Positions 32,839 through 41,866 of a stretch of 44,360 nt of DNA are shown in pieces. The stretch is from Fusicatenibacter sp. (lineage in GTDB: Bacteria; Bacillota; Clostridia; Lachnospirales; Lachnospiraceae). The first letter of the stretch is position 1. Every line of letters starts with the position of its first letter. Below the pieces are notes generated by a model. The model ran no database searches, had not been told where the DNA came from, and worked only from the letters and a program-made list of their open reading frames with translations. Location of the stretch: contig JAGHIA010000154.1 of assembly GCA_017887445.1 (NCBI GenBank), positions 1-44,360 of the forward strand, in the 5' to 3' direction. Made by a program: the position numbers and the translations under genes.

Positions 32839-35637
32839 ATGGGAAAAAGGTATGATTTGGCGGCGGAAGGTCTGCGCGTGACCCTGGAGGGAGGCGTTTT
32901 AAGGAGTCTCCAGGGGACCGGGGAGCGCGGACAGGTAACATATATTCAGCCGGAGGAAGGCTTTGGAAGGATCCTGCTCACATGGAGAGAAACAAAGAGC
33001 GGGAGGCAGCACAGTTTCTTTCCCCAGTCGATGGAGGATTTCTGTGAAGAAAAACCGGAAAGAAAAGGACGTAAACTATATTGCCGTTCCTGTGCGCAGG
33101 ACGGGCCCGTAGGGGCAGAGATCCGCTATGAGCTTTCCAGAGGCAGGGTGCGCCAGACGGTCACGGTGGCGAACCGGGGCCCTGAGGAAGTGGAGCTGCT
33201 GGATCTGGCGGTCTGTCTGGCCTGCCATACGGATTTCCAGTGGGGAGAGAACGCGGGAACCAATGTGATCGGCCATCACTTCATCGCCGGGCACGGCTCC
33301 CACGCAACCTTTTACCGCTGCGACGGGGAAGGAGATCTCCTGGCGGCGTTTCCGGAAGGAGACACGGAATTTCTGTATTATGAGACAGACGACGACGGTG
33401 TGGGCGACAAGCGGAAAAAAAGAGGCATCACCTGGCTGTACTGTCTGAACCGGGGGGCGGCCGAGAAACCGCTGCAGGCGGGAAGCCGCCTGAGGATTCC
33501 GCCCAAAAGCCTCCGGCTTTCCGCCGGGGCGCAGGCGGAATTCACCTGGAGTTTCTGTCTGGCCGCGGATTATGAGGCGTGCAGAAGGCTGTTCATCCGG
33601 GAAGGACAGCCGGTGGCCGAGAGTATACCCGGCTATACGGTTCCCAGCGGACTGGAGGCGAGGCTGTGTATCCGCTCCCGGGAGCGGGAGCTTCGCCTGG
33701 AAGCCAACCGGGAAGGGACGGTCATAGAGAAAGAAAAGGAAGTTTATCTTCCGGAGGCCGCGGGGGAATGGAGGCATTATTACCGGATATCCTTCGGACA
33801 GCTTGGAGAACACACCTTGACGGTCGCCGGTCCCAACGGAAGATACACCCATCTCTACTATTTTGCCACCGAGCCGGTGGAGACGCTTCTGAAGAAGCGC
33901 GGCGCTTTTCTGGTGTCGAAGCAGCACAGGAACACCGGAAAATGGTACGAAGGACTCCTCGGCGAGTGGAACAATGAAAGCGGCGTACTCCTTGGGCCGG
34001 ACAATTATGACCGCATCGGCGGCTGGAGGATCTATGAGGTGACCTGCGACGATCCGGGACTGTCCAAGCCGGCGTTTCTGTCCAGCAAGCTGGCGGTTTA
34101 CCCGGTGCAGGAGGAAGTGGACGCTCTGGAATATTATGTGGAGCATTTTGTGTGGGGCGGACTGCAGCGGACGGAGGAGGAAGCCTACGCGTACGGTATT
34201 TATGGAATCCCGGACTGGAAGGTCCTGCGGGAGAGCGGCGACGGGGGAATCCGCGGACAGCTTCATCTGTGGAGGATCTACGACTATCCCCATATTGCTC
34301 TGATGTATTACAATCTTTACCGCATCGCGGCGGACTATCCGGAAATCCGCACAAAGCTTGGCGCGAAGGTTTATCTGCAGCGGGCGTTTGGCACGGCCCT
34401 TGCCATGTTCCGGATCCCTGAGGAGCTGGACGCGTGGTCGGCGGAAAAAACAGGACTCTACAACGAGCTGGTGATCCCCGGGATCATACGTTCTCTGCGG
34501 GAGGAAAGCATGGAGCGGGAAGCGGCTCAGCTGGAGCGGTACTGGAACCGGAAGGCATGGTATTTCGCGGAAGAGTGCAAGGATGTGTTCGGCTCGGAAT
34601 ATCCGTTTGATACCACCGGGTTTGAGAGTACCTGTGTTCTGGCGGAGACTGCGCTTTTCCAGGCCCGTTACGAGGAGCAGGATTCCAGGTTTGAGCGGCA
34701 GATCAGCTACGGCAGCGCCTGGGAGTTTATGGAAAACCAGCTGAAGTGCAACATTGCCTGCCGCGGTGTGCTGGAACCGGCCTATTTCTGGTATGGCAGC
34801 GACTATCGGGGCGACAATCTGCATTACACGCTGTCCTATATGGCGCAGATGGGCGGTTTTTCCCTGCTGCGGTTCGCCCTGTATTATGCACAGGAGCCGT
34901 TTGAACTTTTGCGTCTGGCGTACGGTTCCGTACTCAGCTCCTACGCGCTGATGAACACCGGAACAGAGGAAAGCGGCTACGGCTGGTGGTTCCCGGGGAA
35001 GGAAAATGACGGCAGCGCCTGCGGCGGATTTGAGCCTTTGTATCTAGGGGAAACCTGGCTGGATCAGCCCCATACCGGAGGCGCGTGGTACTATTCCTGT
35101 GAGATTGACCTGGGATTCTGCGGCGGGATCCGCAGCGCCGCCACGGTGCTGGCCGGGGACCCGTTGTTTGGACAGACCGTTTACGGAGGCATCATGGAGC
35201 AGAAAAACGGCCGGCTTGTGCTTTCCTGCCAGGACGGCGTGCGGAAGGAATTCCACTATCTGGGAGAAGACGGCGCGCGCATCCACATCTGTTTTCGCAG
35301 CGGCCAGATCGCCCGGGAGCAGGGGATTGAAATTCACCAGGGAATGGAGTATCTTAGAATCAGCATGGATCAGGAAAACCGGGAGAAAAGCATCCGCGTT
35401 TCCATCCTCACCGAAGGCTGCGGCAGCTGGAGTTTGACGCCGGGCGGCGAAGAGCGGGAAATTCTGGGCAGCCGGGAGCGGGAAACTTTGAGCAGTGAGG
35501 AACAGAGAACCTCAGGCGGCATGGAACCGCGGACCCCAGGCAGCCGGGAGATCGCCAGCGGCAAGTGGGCGGATGTGGAATTACCGGCAGGCACGAAGAT
35601 ATTGGAGCTGGTCCGCGTGGCAGAGGTTGTCCGGTAA
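32839..35637 (+). CDS. Large cytoplasmic protein, DUF5695-like, probable glycan-active enzyme
   Basis: 932 residues, no signal peptide. The first 270 residues look beta-rich and the centre (about 380-760) alpha-helical, like (alpha/alpha)-barrel glycosidases: YEGLLGEWNNESGVLLGPDN, WRIYDYPHIALMYYNLYRIA, FDTTGFESTCVLAETALF. It seems close to the DUF5695 family, recalled from memory. No catalytic residues can be assigned. A 24-base, in-frame repeat lies near the C-terminus. AAGGA precedes ATG 32839; TTG 32833 is an alternative. As last gene of the transporter operon, it probably processes the imported glycan. Confidence 0.6.
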   Translation: MGKRYDLAAEGLRVTLEGGVLRSLQGTGERGQVTYIQPEEGFGRILLTWRETKSGRQHSFFPQSMEDFCEEKPERKGRKLYCRSCAQDGPVGAEIRYELSRGRVRQTVTVANRGPEEVELLDLAVCLACHTDFQWGENAGTNVIGHHFIAGHGSHATFYRCDGEGDLLAAFPEGDTEFLYYETDDDGVGDKRKKRGITWLYCLNRGAAEKPLQAGSRLRIPPKSLRLSAGAQAEFTWSFCLAADYEACRRLFIREGQPVAESIPGYTVPSGLEARLCIRSRERELRLEANREGTVIEKEKEVYLPEAAGEWRHYYRISFGQLGEHTLTVAGPNGRYTHLYYFATEPVETLLKKRGAFLVSKQHRNTGKWYEGLLGEWNNESGVLLGPDNYDRIGGWRIYEVTCDDPGLSKPAFLSSKLAVYPVQEEVDALEYYVEHFVWGGLQRTEEEAYAYGIYGIPDWKVLRESGDGGIRGQLHLWRIYDYPHIALMYYNLYRIAADYPEIRTKLGAKVYLQRAFGTALAMFRIPEELDAWSAEKTGLYNELVIPGIIRSLREESMEREAAQLERYWNRKAWYFAEECKDVFGSEYPFDTTGFESTCVLAETALFQARYEEQDSRFERQISYGSAWEFMENQLKCNIACRGVLEPAYFWYGSDYRGDNLHYTLSYMAQMGGFSLLRFALYYAQEPFELLRLAYGSVLSSYALMNTGTEESGYGWWFPGKENDGSACGGFEPLYLGETWLDQPHTGGAWYYSCEIDLGFCGGIRSAATVLAGDPLFGQTVYGGIMEQKNGRLVLSCQDGVRKEFHYLGEDGARIHICFRSGQIAREQGIEIHQGMEYLRISMDQENREKSIRVSILTEGCGSWSLTPGGEEREILGSRERETLSSEEQRTSGGMEPRTPGSREIASGKWADVELPAGTKILELVRVAEVVR
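35452..35547 (+). repeat. 24-base in-frame tandem repeat, four units
   Basis: Four degenerate units (35452, 35476, 35500, 35524) encode EREILGSR, ERETLSSE, EQRTSGGM and EPRTPGSR. It forms a charged loop between two predicted beta strands near the C-terminus of the large protein. Confidence 0.8.
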
Positions 35638-35662
35638 CCGTTCGGCGTTGCTGAACGGTTAC
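35634..35662. repeat. Palindromic repeat family A, overlapping a stop codon
   Basis: GTAACCGTTCGGC, three bases, GCTGAACGGTTAC. Its TAA is the stop codon of the preceding gene. Confidence 0.85.
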
Positions 35663-35697
35663 GTTGTTTGAACGATGAGAGAACAGGAGTTTGAGAC

Positions 35698-36951
35698 ATG
35701 AACAAAGAATTTCATATGGGAAACAGAAAACGCCTTTATGAGAATATGGAGGAAGGCGCGGCGCTGGTTTTGTTTTCCGGAACAGAAAAAAGAAAGACCA
35801 ACGACGAATATTATCCGTTTTACACGGACAGAAATTTTCTTTATCTGACAGGCCTGGACAGCAAAGAGTTTATCCTCCTTGCCCGGAAGGAGAGCGCAGA
35901 CCGGGTGACGGAGCAGATTTATATCCTGCCGCCAAACCCCCTGGAGGAGCGGTGGACAGGCGAGAGGATCAAACCGGACCAGGCCCAGGAACTCTCCGGA
36001 ATCGCACAGGTTTGCTACCTGGATCAGTTTTCGGGGGATTTCCACAAACTGGCCAGCGCGGGAAGCATTGAGACACTGTATCTGGATCTGTCCAAGGTGG
36101 AGCCAAAGGATGAGGATAAGGACGCCCACAGGTTCCTTCGCCAGGTGTTTGGAAACTACCCGTATCTGAAAATCCGCGATGTCAGTCCGCTGGTGAAAAA
36201 GCTGCGGCTGATCAAGCAGCCATGTGAAATTGCGGCTATGCGAGAGGCGGAGAAAATCACCTGCGCCGGTATCACCGCTATGATGAAGGCCTCCCGTCCG
36301 GGCATGTATGAGTATCAGTATAAGGCGGAATTCGACTATGCGCTGGGGCAGTTTGGCCCGCAGGGACCGGCCTTCCCCTCCATTATCTCCGCCGGAAAAA
36401 ATAATTTCTGTATCCATTATTATTCTTACCGGGGACAGGCAAAGGATGGGGATATGATCCTCAATGACGTTGGCGCATGGCACGACAACCTGATGAACGA
36501 TGTATCCAGAGGATTCCCATGCAACGGAACATTCAGCGAGCGTCAGCGGCTGCTGTATGAATGCGCGCTGAAAACCTCGAACCATATGTTTGAGATTATC
36601 CGCCCGGGAATGAAAATGGCAGATGTGGACCTGACCGCGAGAAAGTATAACTGCGAGATGCTCAAAGAGGCCGGCGTGCTGAAAAGCTACGATGAGATCG
36701 GCACCTATATGTGGCACGGCGGCGCCCATCATGTGGGATACGATGTACACGACGTGGTGGCAACGCCGGAGGTTATCGGGCCGGGCATGGTGTTCTGCGT
36801 GGATATCGGAATCTATCATGAGGAATGGGGAATCGGCTTCCGCCTGGAAGACAACTGTCTGGTAACGGAGAATGGCTGCGAAAACCTTTCCGTTATGACC
36901 CCAAGGACAATCGAAGAGATTGAAGACACTATGAGAAAGGCGCAGTTTTAG
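35698..36951 (+). CDS. M24B-family Xaa-Pro aminopeptidase
   Basis: 417 residues: N-terminal creatinase-like domain (about 1-170) then the pita-bread metallopeptidase domain. It removes N-terminal residues ahead of proline, using two metal ions. Ligand motifs are LNDVGAWHD, NDVSRGF, HHVGYDVHD and RLEDNCLVTENGCENL. The usual VEPG glutamate is Asp369 (VDIG), an unusual change. CAGGAG lies before the ATG. It follows the transporter operon after a repeat and may be peptide metabolism unrelated to glycans. Confidence 0.9.
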   Translation: MNKEFHMGNRKRLYENMEEGAALVLFSGTEKRKTNDEYYPFYTDRNFLYLTGLDSKEFILLARKESADRVTEQIYILPPNPLEERWTGERIKPDQAQELSGIAQVCYLDQFSGDFHKLASAGSIETLYLDLSKVEPKDEDKDAHRFLRQVFGNYPYLKIRDVSPLVKKLRLIKQPCEIAAMREAEKITCAGITAMMKASRPGMYEYQYKAEFDYALGQFGPQGPAFPSIISAGKNNFCIHYYSYRGQAKDGDMILNDVGAWHDNLMNDVSRGFPCNGTFSERQRLLYECALKTSNHMFEIIRPGMKMADVDLTARKYNCEMLKEAGVLKSYDEIGTYMWHGGAHHVGYDVHDVVATPEVIGPGMVFCVDIGIYHEEWGIGFRLEDNCLVTENGCENLSVMTPRTIEEIEDTMRKAQF

Positions 36952-36973
36952 ATCATGTTGCAGATGTGCATTT

Positions 36974-37074
36974 GCGGCTCCAATGAAAATTCGCTTCGCG
37001 AATAGGAGCCGCTCACACCTGATTCACGTTCGCATGCCGCAAACACTTGCTGTTTGCGGCATGCGAGCGTGAAT
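36974..37074. repeat. Family C stem-loop fused to a family D stem-loop
   Basis: 36974-37012: GCGGCTCC/GGAGCCGC around AATGAAAATTCGCTTCGCGA (family C). 37011-37074: GCTCACACCTGA, then arms 37022-37045 and 37051-37074 pairing over 24 positions (family D). The family D core recurs at 43761-43830. Lies between convergent genes, so it may serve as a terminator. Confidence 0.78.
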
Positions 37075-37090
37075 AATAACCAGGGATATT

Positions 37091-38008
37091 TCAGATATTT
37101 TCCAGCGATATTTTCCATGTGTTCTCATACACTCCGCGGCCTTCCAGGGCGACCAGATTTTCCTGCCGTTCCAGATCCTCCACGATCCCTTTTCGGGACG
37201 GCAGAGACGACCATGGCTCAATGCAGATGTAAGGAGCCTCGGTGCCGGGCATGTGCCACAGTCCCACATAATCCATCTGCGGGAAAGTTACGCAGACAGC
37301 GGACGCGGCCTGGCGTTCTTCCAAAGACGCCGCCTGTTCCCAGGCATGTCCGGGGCGCAGGCGCACACAATGTCCGGCATTGCGCAGAACGATGGCGTCC
37401 TCGTCAAACATCGGATGACGGAGCAAAAGTTCACCGTCTGTCAGCTCCTGTGACGGAGCCTCGCCCTCCACGAAGCAGTCGTCGGAGAAAATGACCCGAT
37501 ACGGCTCCTTTGCTTCGGGAAACTGCAGGATATAGTCGGAAAACCCGGTTTCCGGCAAGTAAGGAACCTGGAAACCCGGATGGCCGCCGACGCCGAAATA
37601 CATGGTATGATCTTCCAGGTTTTCCACGTGGTAGGTGACGGTCAGGGTGCTGCCCTCCAGACGGTAGCGGATCTCAAAGCGGAAGCGGAACGGATACTGG
37701 GCCAGCGTGTCTTCGTCGGATTCCAGCGAAAAGATCAGCTGTTCCGGCTGCTCCTGCACCTCCATCTCACGGTATTTCGCGATTCCATGGATCTGCATGG
37801 AATAGGTTTTTCCCTGATAGGTATATTTCCCGTCGGTGAGACGGGCGATATAGGGGAACAGGTTGGGGGCTTTTTCCTCCCAGATTGCAGGGTCTCCCTG
37901 CCAGAGATATTCTCTGTTGTTCTGTTTTTCCACAAGAGACTGAAGCTCACCGCCGAAGGAAGAAACCTTCACGCAGAGCTTGTCGTTTTCAAGACGGTAT
38001 ACGTTCAT
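37091..38008 (-). CDS. Aldose 1-epimerase family protein (LacX-like)
   Basis: 305 residues of the galactose mutarotase superfamily, which interconverts alpha and beta anomers of sugars. The likely active-site residues are His in MQIHGIAKYREM, His in GVGGHPGFQVP and Glu in ICIEPWSSLP. AAAGGAGAGG precedes the ATG on the minus strand. The gene starts 20 bases inside the end of the AAA/PD-(D/E)XK gene, so both are co-transcribed. Substrate unknown. Confidence 0.88.
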   Translation of the reverse strand: MNVYRLENDKLCVKVSSFGGELQSLVEKQNNREYLWQGDPAIWEEKAPNLFPYIARLTDGKYTYQGKTYSMQIHGIAKYREMEVQEQPEQLIFSLESDEDTLAQYPFRFRFEIRYRLEGSTLTVTYHVENLEDHTMYFGVGGHPGFQVPYLPETGFSDYILQFPEAKEPYRVIFSDDCFVEGEAPSQELTDGELLLRHPMFDEDAIVLRNAGHCVRLRPGHAWEQAASLEERQAASAVCVTFPQMDYVGLWHMPGTEAPYICIEPWSSLPSRKGIVEDLERQENLVALEGRGVYENTWKISLENI

Positions 38009-39689
38009 TTTGATCCTCTCCTTTCATTTTTGCCATACATTCTTTCCGGTAAAAGGCCACTCCGCATTTCAGGATATCCTGATATCCTTCCTTTTGCAGC
38101 GCTTTCTCGTAGTTTCTTTCATCGATCTGCGTCAGAGCTTCCAGACATTTTCTTTCCAGTTCCCGGTAGGTTTTGGCTACCTTGATCTCGATAATCACAG
38201 CCTTTCCCTTCACGCTTGGATATCGCACCAGAAGGTCAGGTCTTCCGATGCCTGATTCCCGGTTGGATTGAACGATATAATTTCCCATGTTTTTCAACAT
38301 GCCTGCCAAAAATCCATGATAATAACTTTCCTGATAGTCATAAAAGCTGATGGTGTCCATCAGATTCTCGGAAAGAAGCTCTGAAAACTTTTCGGCGTCT
38401 CCGCACAAAAGACTGTTATAGAGGGGAGTGAGTTCTTTTTTTCCGGTCTGTTCCTCAAACCAGCGCAGTACGGTATTTTTATAGATATATCTCACTTCGC
38501 TGTTGGGGATTGCCATCTCCATGTAAATGGTTTCCCCTTCCTGGTATTCGCGGATTTTTTTCAGATATCCGGTAAAGAACAGGAAGTTCCAGAGATTATC
38601 CTGGGTGGAATCCATATCGTCATAGGTAATGTCCTCATGAACGGGTTTTGTGATCGTTTGTCTGGCGATCAAAGCTTCGATTTCCTGCTTTACAGAGATA
38701 TCTGCGCGCTCGATCAACATCCGTACGATACTGTTGGAACTGGTATTGGACCAATAAGGTTTTGCCAGGGCGTTTTTGTCATGGTAACAGGAGTCCACAT
38801 AGTTGATCACGCTCCAGGGATTATACACCTCTGTCTCTCCGAAACGATAACCGTCATACCATTTCTGAACGTTTTCCTGATTGTCTTCCAGTCCGTAGTC
38901 TTCTAAGATCTTCGTTACTTCCGCGGGAGTAAAACCAAAATGCTCCGCACAGGACGCAGAGGTAACGGACAAAATCTTCAGATTGTTAAGTCCTGTAAAA
39001 ATAGATTCTTTGCTGATGCGCAGACATCCGGTGATTACCGCAAATTCCAGACTTTCATTGGTCTTTAAAGCGGTCTCGAACAAGGAGCGTATCAGGGCTG
39101 CCATTTTGTCATAGAATCCCTGAAAGTAGGCATTTTCCAGTGGAACGTCATACTCGTCGATCAGGATAACCACTTTCCGGCCGTAAACCTGGCAAAGACA
39201 TTCGGAGAGAAATTTCAAAGCGCCCAGATATTCTTCCGGCTCTGCCGTCCTTTCGATAAAACGGAGGAACTTTTCTTTGTCTGTGTTATAATTCAGCTTT
39301 TCCAGTATCTGATCATGTACCTTATATTCTCTGGATATTTCTTCTTTCAGACAATAAAAGGCGTTATCGTAGGTTGCCTGCTTCATAGACTTTAAAGTAA
39401 GCATAATCACCGGATAGTTTCCCATATGATCCAGATACTGCGTTTCCTCGTTCATGATTTTTGTTCCGGCAAAAAGTTCGGAAGCGCCTTTCTGTTCTAT
39501 GTCCAGAAAACACCGGAGCATACTCATATTCAGCGTTTTTCCGAAACGGCGCGGACGGGTGAAAAGGTTTACTTCTCCCTTCATATCAAGAAGTTCTTTG
39601 ATAAAGAATGTTTTATCAATATAATAATAATTCCCCTCGCGCAGTTTCCTGAAATTGTCGATTCCTATCGGCAACGGTTTCCATATCAA
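37989..39689 (-). CDS. AAA-ATPase / PD-(D/E)XK nuclease-like protein (DUF1703 type), copy 1
   Basis: 566 residues. AAA-like domain with Walker A TRPRRFGKT (44-52) and Walker B KVVILIDEYDVPL, then a C-terminal PD-(D/E)XK-like domain with GIGRPDLLVRY and VIIEIKVAKT. Biological role of this family is not established. No ATG fits the N-terminus; a TTG at 39689 with AGGGTGGTGA upstream aligns with the paralogue at 43547. The longer frame from 39746 would translate a family A palindrome. Overlaps the epimerase gene by 20 bases. Confidence 0.85.
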   Translation of the reverse strand: MIWKPLPIGIDNFRKLREGNYYYIDKTFFIKELLDMKGEVNLFTRPRRFGKTLNMSMLRCFLDIEQKGASELFAGTKIMNEETQYLDHMGNYPVIMLTLKSMKQATYDNAFYCLKEEISREYKVHDQILEKLNYNTDKEKFLRFIERTAEPEEYLGALKFLSECLCQVYGRKVVILIDEYDVPLENAYFQGFYDKMAALIRSLFETALKTNESLEFAVITGCLRISKESIFTGLNNLKILSVTSASCAEHFGFTPAEVTKILEDYGLEDNQENVQKWYDGYRFGETEVYNPWSVINYVDSCYHDKNALAKPYWSNTSSNSIVRMLIERADISVKQEIEALIARQTITKPVHEDITYDDMDSTQDNLWNFLFFTGYLKKIREYQEGETIYMEMAIPNSEVRYIYKNTVLRWFEEQTGKKELTPLYNSLLCGDAEKFSELLSENLMDTISFYDYQESYYHGFLAGMLKNMGNYIVQSNRESGIGRPDLLVRYPSVKGKAVIIEIKVAKTYRELERKCLEALTQIDERNYEKALQKEGYQDILKCGVAFYRKECMAKMKGEDQNERIPS

Positions 39690-39715
39690 AAAATCACCAC
39701 CCTTCTGTACATGAT

Positions 39716-39743
39716 ATAACGATTCGGCCAGCCGAATAGTTAT
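39716..39743. repeat. Palindromic repeat family A, covarying copy
   Basis: ATAACGATTCGGC, two bases, GCCGAATAGTTAT. Relative to the consensus both arms have changed together (TTCGGC/GCCGAA, ATAAC/GTTAT), keeping the pairing. Confidence 0.85.
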
Positions 39744-39779
39744 CAAATAATATACTGTTCACCGCCGTTCGAATATATA

Positions 39780-41762
39780 TTACATATCGTCCAGATTCTT
39801 TTTCAACTCCACCATTTTGTCACGCAGCTCGGCGGCAAGTTCGAAATTCAAGTCGGCGGCGGCCGTCTTCATTTGCTTCTGGATCTGCGCGATCAGCTTC
39901 TCCAGTTCCTCGCGGCTCATGGATTCCGGGTCTTTTTCCAGGGGCTGCTCGGTTTTTGCCACTTCCTTCGAAATACTGATCAGGTCGCGGACTGCCTTTT
40001 GAATGGTCTTTGGCGTGATGCCGTGGGCCTCGTTGTAGGCCTGCTGCAGCTCGCGGCGGCGGCGGGTTTCGTCGATGGCGTTTCGCATGGAATCGGTCAT
40101 GTTATCGGCGTACATGATAACGTGGCCTTCGCTGTTGCGGGCCGCCCGTCCGATGGTCTGGATCAGAGAGGTTTCCGAGCGCAGGAAACCTTCCTTGTCC
40201 GCGTCGAGGATCGCCACCAGCGTGATCTCCGGGATATCCAGGCCCTCCCGGAGCAGGTTGATTCCCACAAGCACGTCGAACACATCCAGCCGCATATCGC
40301 GGATAATCTCCGTACGCTCCAGCGTGTCGATATCCGAGTGAAGATAGCGGACGCGGATACCGGCTTCCTTCATATAATCCGTCAGGTCCTCCGCCATGCG
40401 CTTGGTCAGAGTTGTCACAAGAACCTTGTGATGGTTGGATACCTCTTTTCGAACCTCGGCCAGAAGGTCGTCGATCTGTCCTTCCACCGGCCGGACATCC
40501 ACCTCCGGATCCAGAAGGCCTGTGGGCCGGATGATCTGCTCTGCCCGCAGCAGCTCATGGTTCGCCTCGTAGTCTCCCGGCGTTGCGGACACAAACATGA
40601 TCTGGTCAATCCTGTCCTCAAACTCCTCAAAATTCAGCGGACGGTTGTCCTTGGCGGACGGCAGGCGGAAACCGTAATCCACCAGCGTTGTTTTCCGCGA
40701 CTGGTCGCCGGCGAACATGCCGCGGATCTGGGGGATGGTCTTGTGGGACTCGTCGATGATGATCAGAAAATCGTCTCCGAAATAGTCCATCAGTGTATAG
40801 GGCGGCTGGCCCGGCTCCAAACCCGAGAGATAGCGGGAGTAATTTTCGATGCCGGAGCATACGCCGGTTTCCCGCAGCATTTCGATGTCGAAATTGGTGC
40901 GCTCTTCGATCCGCTGCGCTTCCAGCAGTTTTTCTTCGCTTTTAAAATACTTCACCTGTTCCTGCATATCCCGCTCGATTTCCTGGGTGGCTTTGAGAAT
41001 CGTATCCATGGGCACAACGTAATGGGAAGCCGGAAAGATCGCAATATGCTCCAGCTCACAGAGGATTTCCCCGGTCAGTGTGTCGATCTGGGTGATCCGG
41101 TCGATCTCATCTCCGAAAAACTCTACGCGCACCGCCCGCTCGCTCTCCTCGGCAGGGAAGATTTCCAGCACGTCCCCACGCACACGGAAGGTTCCCCGGT
41201 GGAAATCCATGTCGTTGCGGTCGTACTGAATATCGATCAGCGCCTTGATCAAGTCGTCTCTGTCCTTTTCCATTCCCGGCCGCAGGGAGATGATCATCTC
41301 CATATAGTCCTTGGGACTTCCGATGCCGTAGATGCAGGAAACACTGGACACCACGATCACATCCCGCCGCTCAGACAGCGCCGAGGTGGCGGACAGACGG
41401 AGCTTGTCGATCTCCTCGTTGATGGAGGAATCCTTGGCGATATAGGTGTCGGAGGAGGGAACGTAGGCTTCCGGCTGGTAATAGTCGTAGTAGGACACAA
41501 AATACTCCACCGCGTTGTTTGGGAAAAACTCTTTAAATTCGCCGTATAACTGTGCCGCCAGAGTTTTGTTATGGGCGATGATCAACGTTGGCTTGTTCAG
41601 CTGCTGAATCACATTCGCCATAGTAAATGTCTTGCCTGATCCGGTGACGCCGAGAAGCGTCTCGCACTGATTTCCTTCCTTGAAGCCCCGGACAAGCTGC
41701 TCGATGGCCTGGGGCTGGTCGCCGGTGGGTTGGTATTCGGATATTAATTCAAAATGATCCAT
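39780..41762 (-). CDS. uvrB: UvrABC excinuclease subunit B
   Basis: Damage-verifying helicase-like subunit of nucleotide excision repair. The 660 residues show Walker A GVTGSGKT, the [18 protein letters not shown] beta-hairpin that inserts in DNA, DESH, and the C-terminal UVR motif ([18 protein letters not shown]) that binds UvrC. AAAGGAGAG before ATG 41762 selects this start over an in-frame ATG at 41813. uvrA, often adjacent, is not in the window. It lies between two AAA/PD-(D/E)XK paralogues. Confidence 0.97.
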   Translation of the reverse strand: MDHFELISEYQPTGDQPQAIEQLVRGFKEGNQCETLLGVTGSGKTFTMANVIQQLNKPTLIIAHNKTLAAQLYGEFKEFFPNNAVEYFVSYYDYYQPEAYVPSSDTYIAKDSSINEEIDKLRLSATSALSERRDVIVVSSVSCIYGIGSPKDYMEMIISLRPGMEKDRDDLIKALIDIQYDRNDMDFHRGTFRVRGDVLEIFPAEESERAVRVEFFGDEIDRITQIDTLTGEILCELEHIAIFPASHYVVPMDTILKATQEIERDMQEQVKYFKSEEKLLEAQRIEERTNFDIEMLRETGVCSGIENYSRYLSGLEPGQPPYTLMDYFGDDFLIIIDESHKTIPQIRGMFAGDQSRKTTLVDYGFRLPSAKDNRPLNFEEFEDRIDQIMFVSATPGDYEANHELLRAEQIIRPTGLLDPEVDVRPVEGQIDDLLAEVRKEVSNHHKVLVTTLTKRMAEDLTDYMKEAGIRVRYLHSDIDTLERTEIIRDMRLDVFDVLVGINLLREGLDIPEITLVAILDADKEGFLRSETSLIQTIGRAARNSEGHVIMYADNMTDSMRNAIDETRRRRELQQAYNEAHGITPKTIQKAVRDLISISKEVAKTEQPLEKDPESMSREELEKLIAQIQKQMKTAAADLNFELAAELRDKMVELKKNLDDM

Positions 41763-41822
41763 AGAAAAACTCTCCTTTGTAAAGCCAATGTCTTTTTTGT
41801 AATTTTGGAGCAAATTCCACGC

Positions 41823-41866
41823 AACCTGGAGCGTGCAGATTGCAGGAATGAATTTTCAAATATGCG
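41823..41866 (-). repeat. Dispersed element E, copy 2, supplying a stop codon
   Basis: On the minus strand TTTGAAAATTCATTCC then TGCAATCTGCACGCTC, matching copy 1 (25394-25432) except for one base in the core. The TGA in TTTGAA is the stop codon of the AAA/PD-(D/E)XK gene that ends at 41856. Confidence 0.75.

Noticed and set aside
33076-34824. 582-codon open frame on the minus strand
   Set aside because: Opposite the large operon-linked protein, low-complexity composition, no start signals.
39873-41549. 558-codon open frame on the plus strand
   Set aside because: Opposite uvrB, no domains, no start signals.
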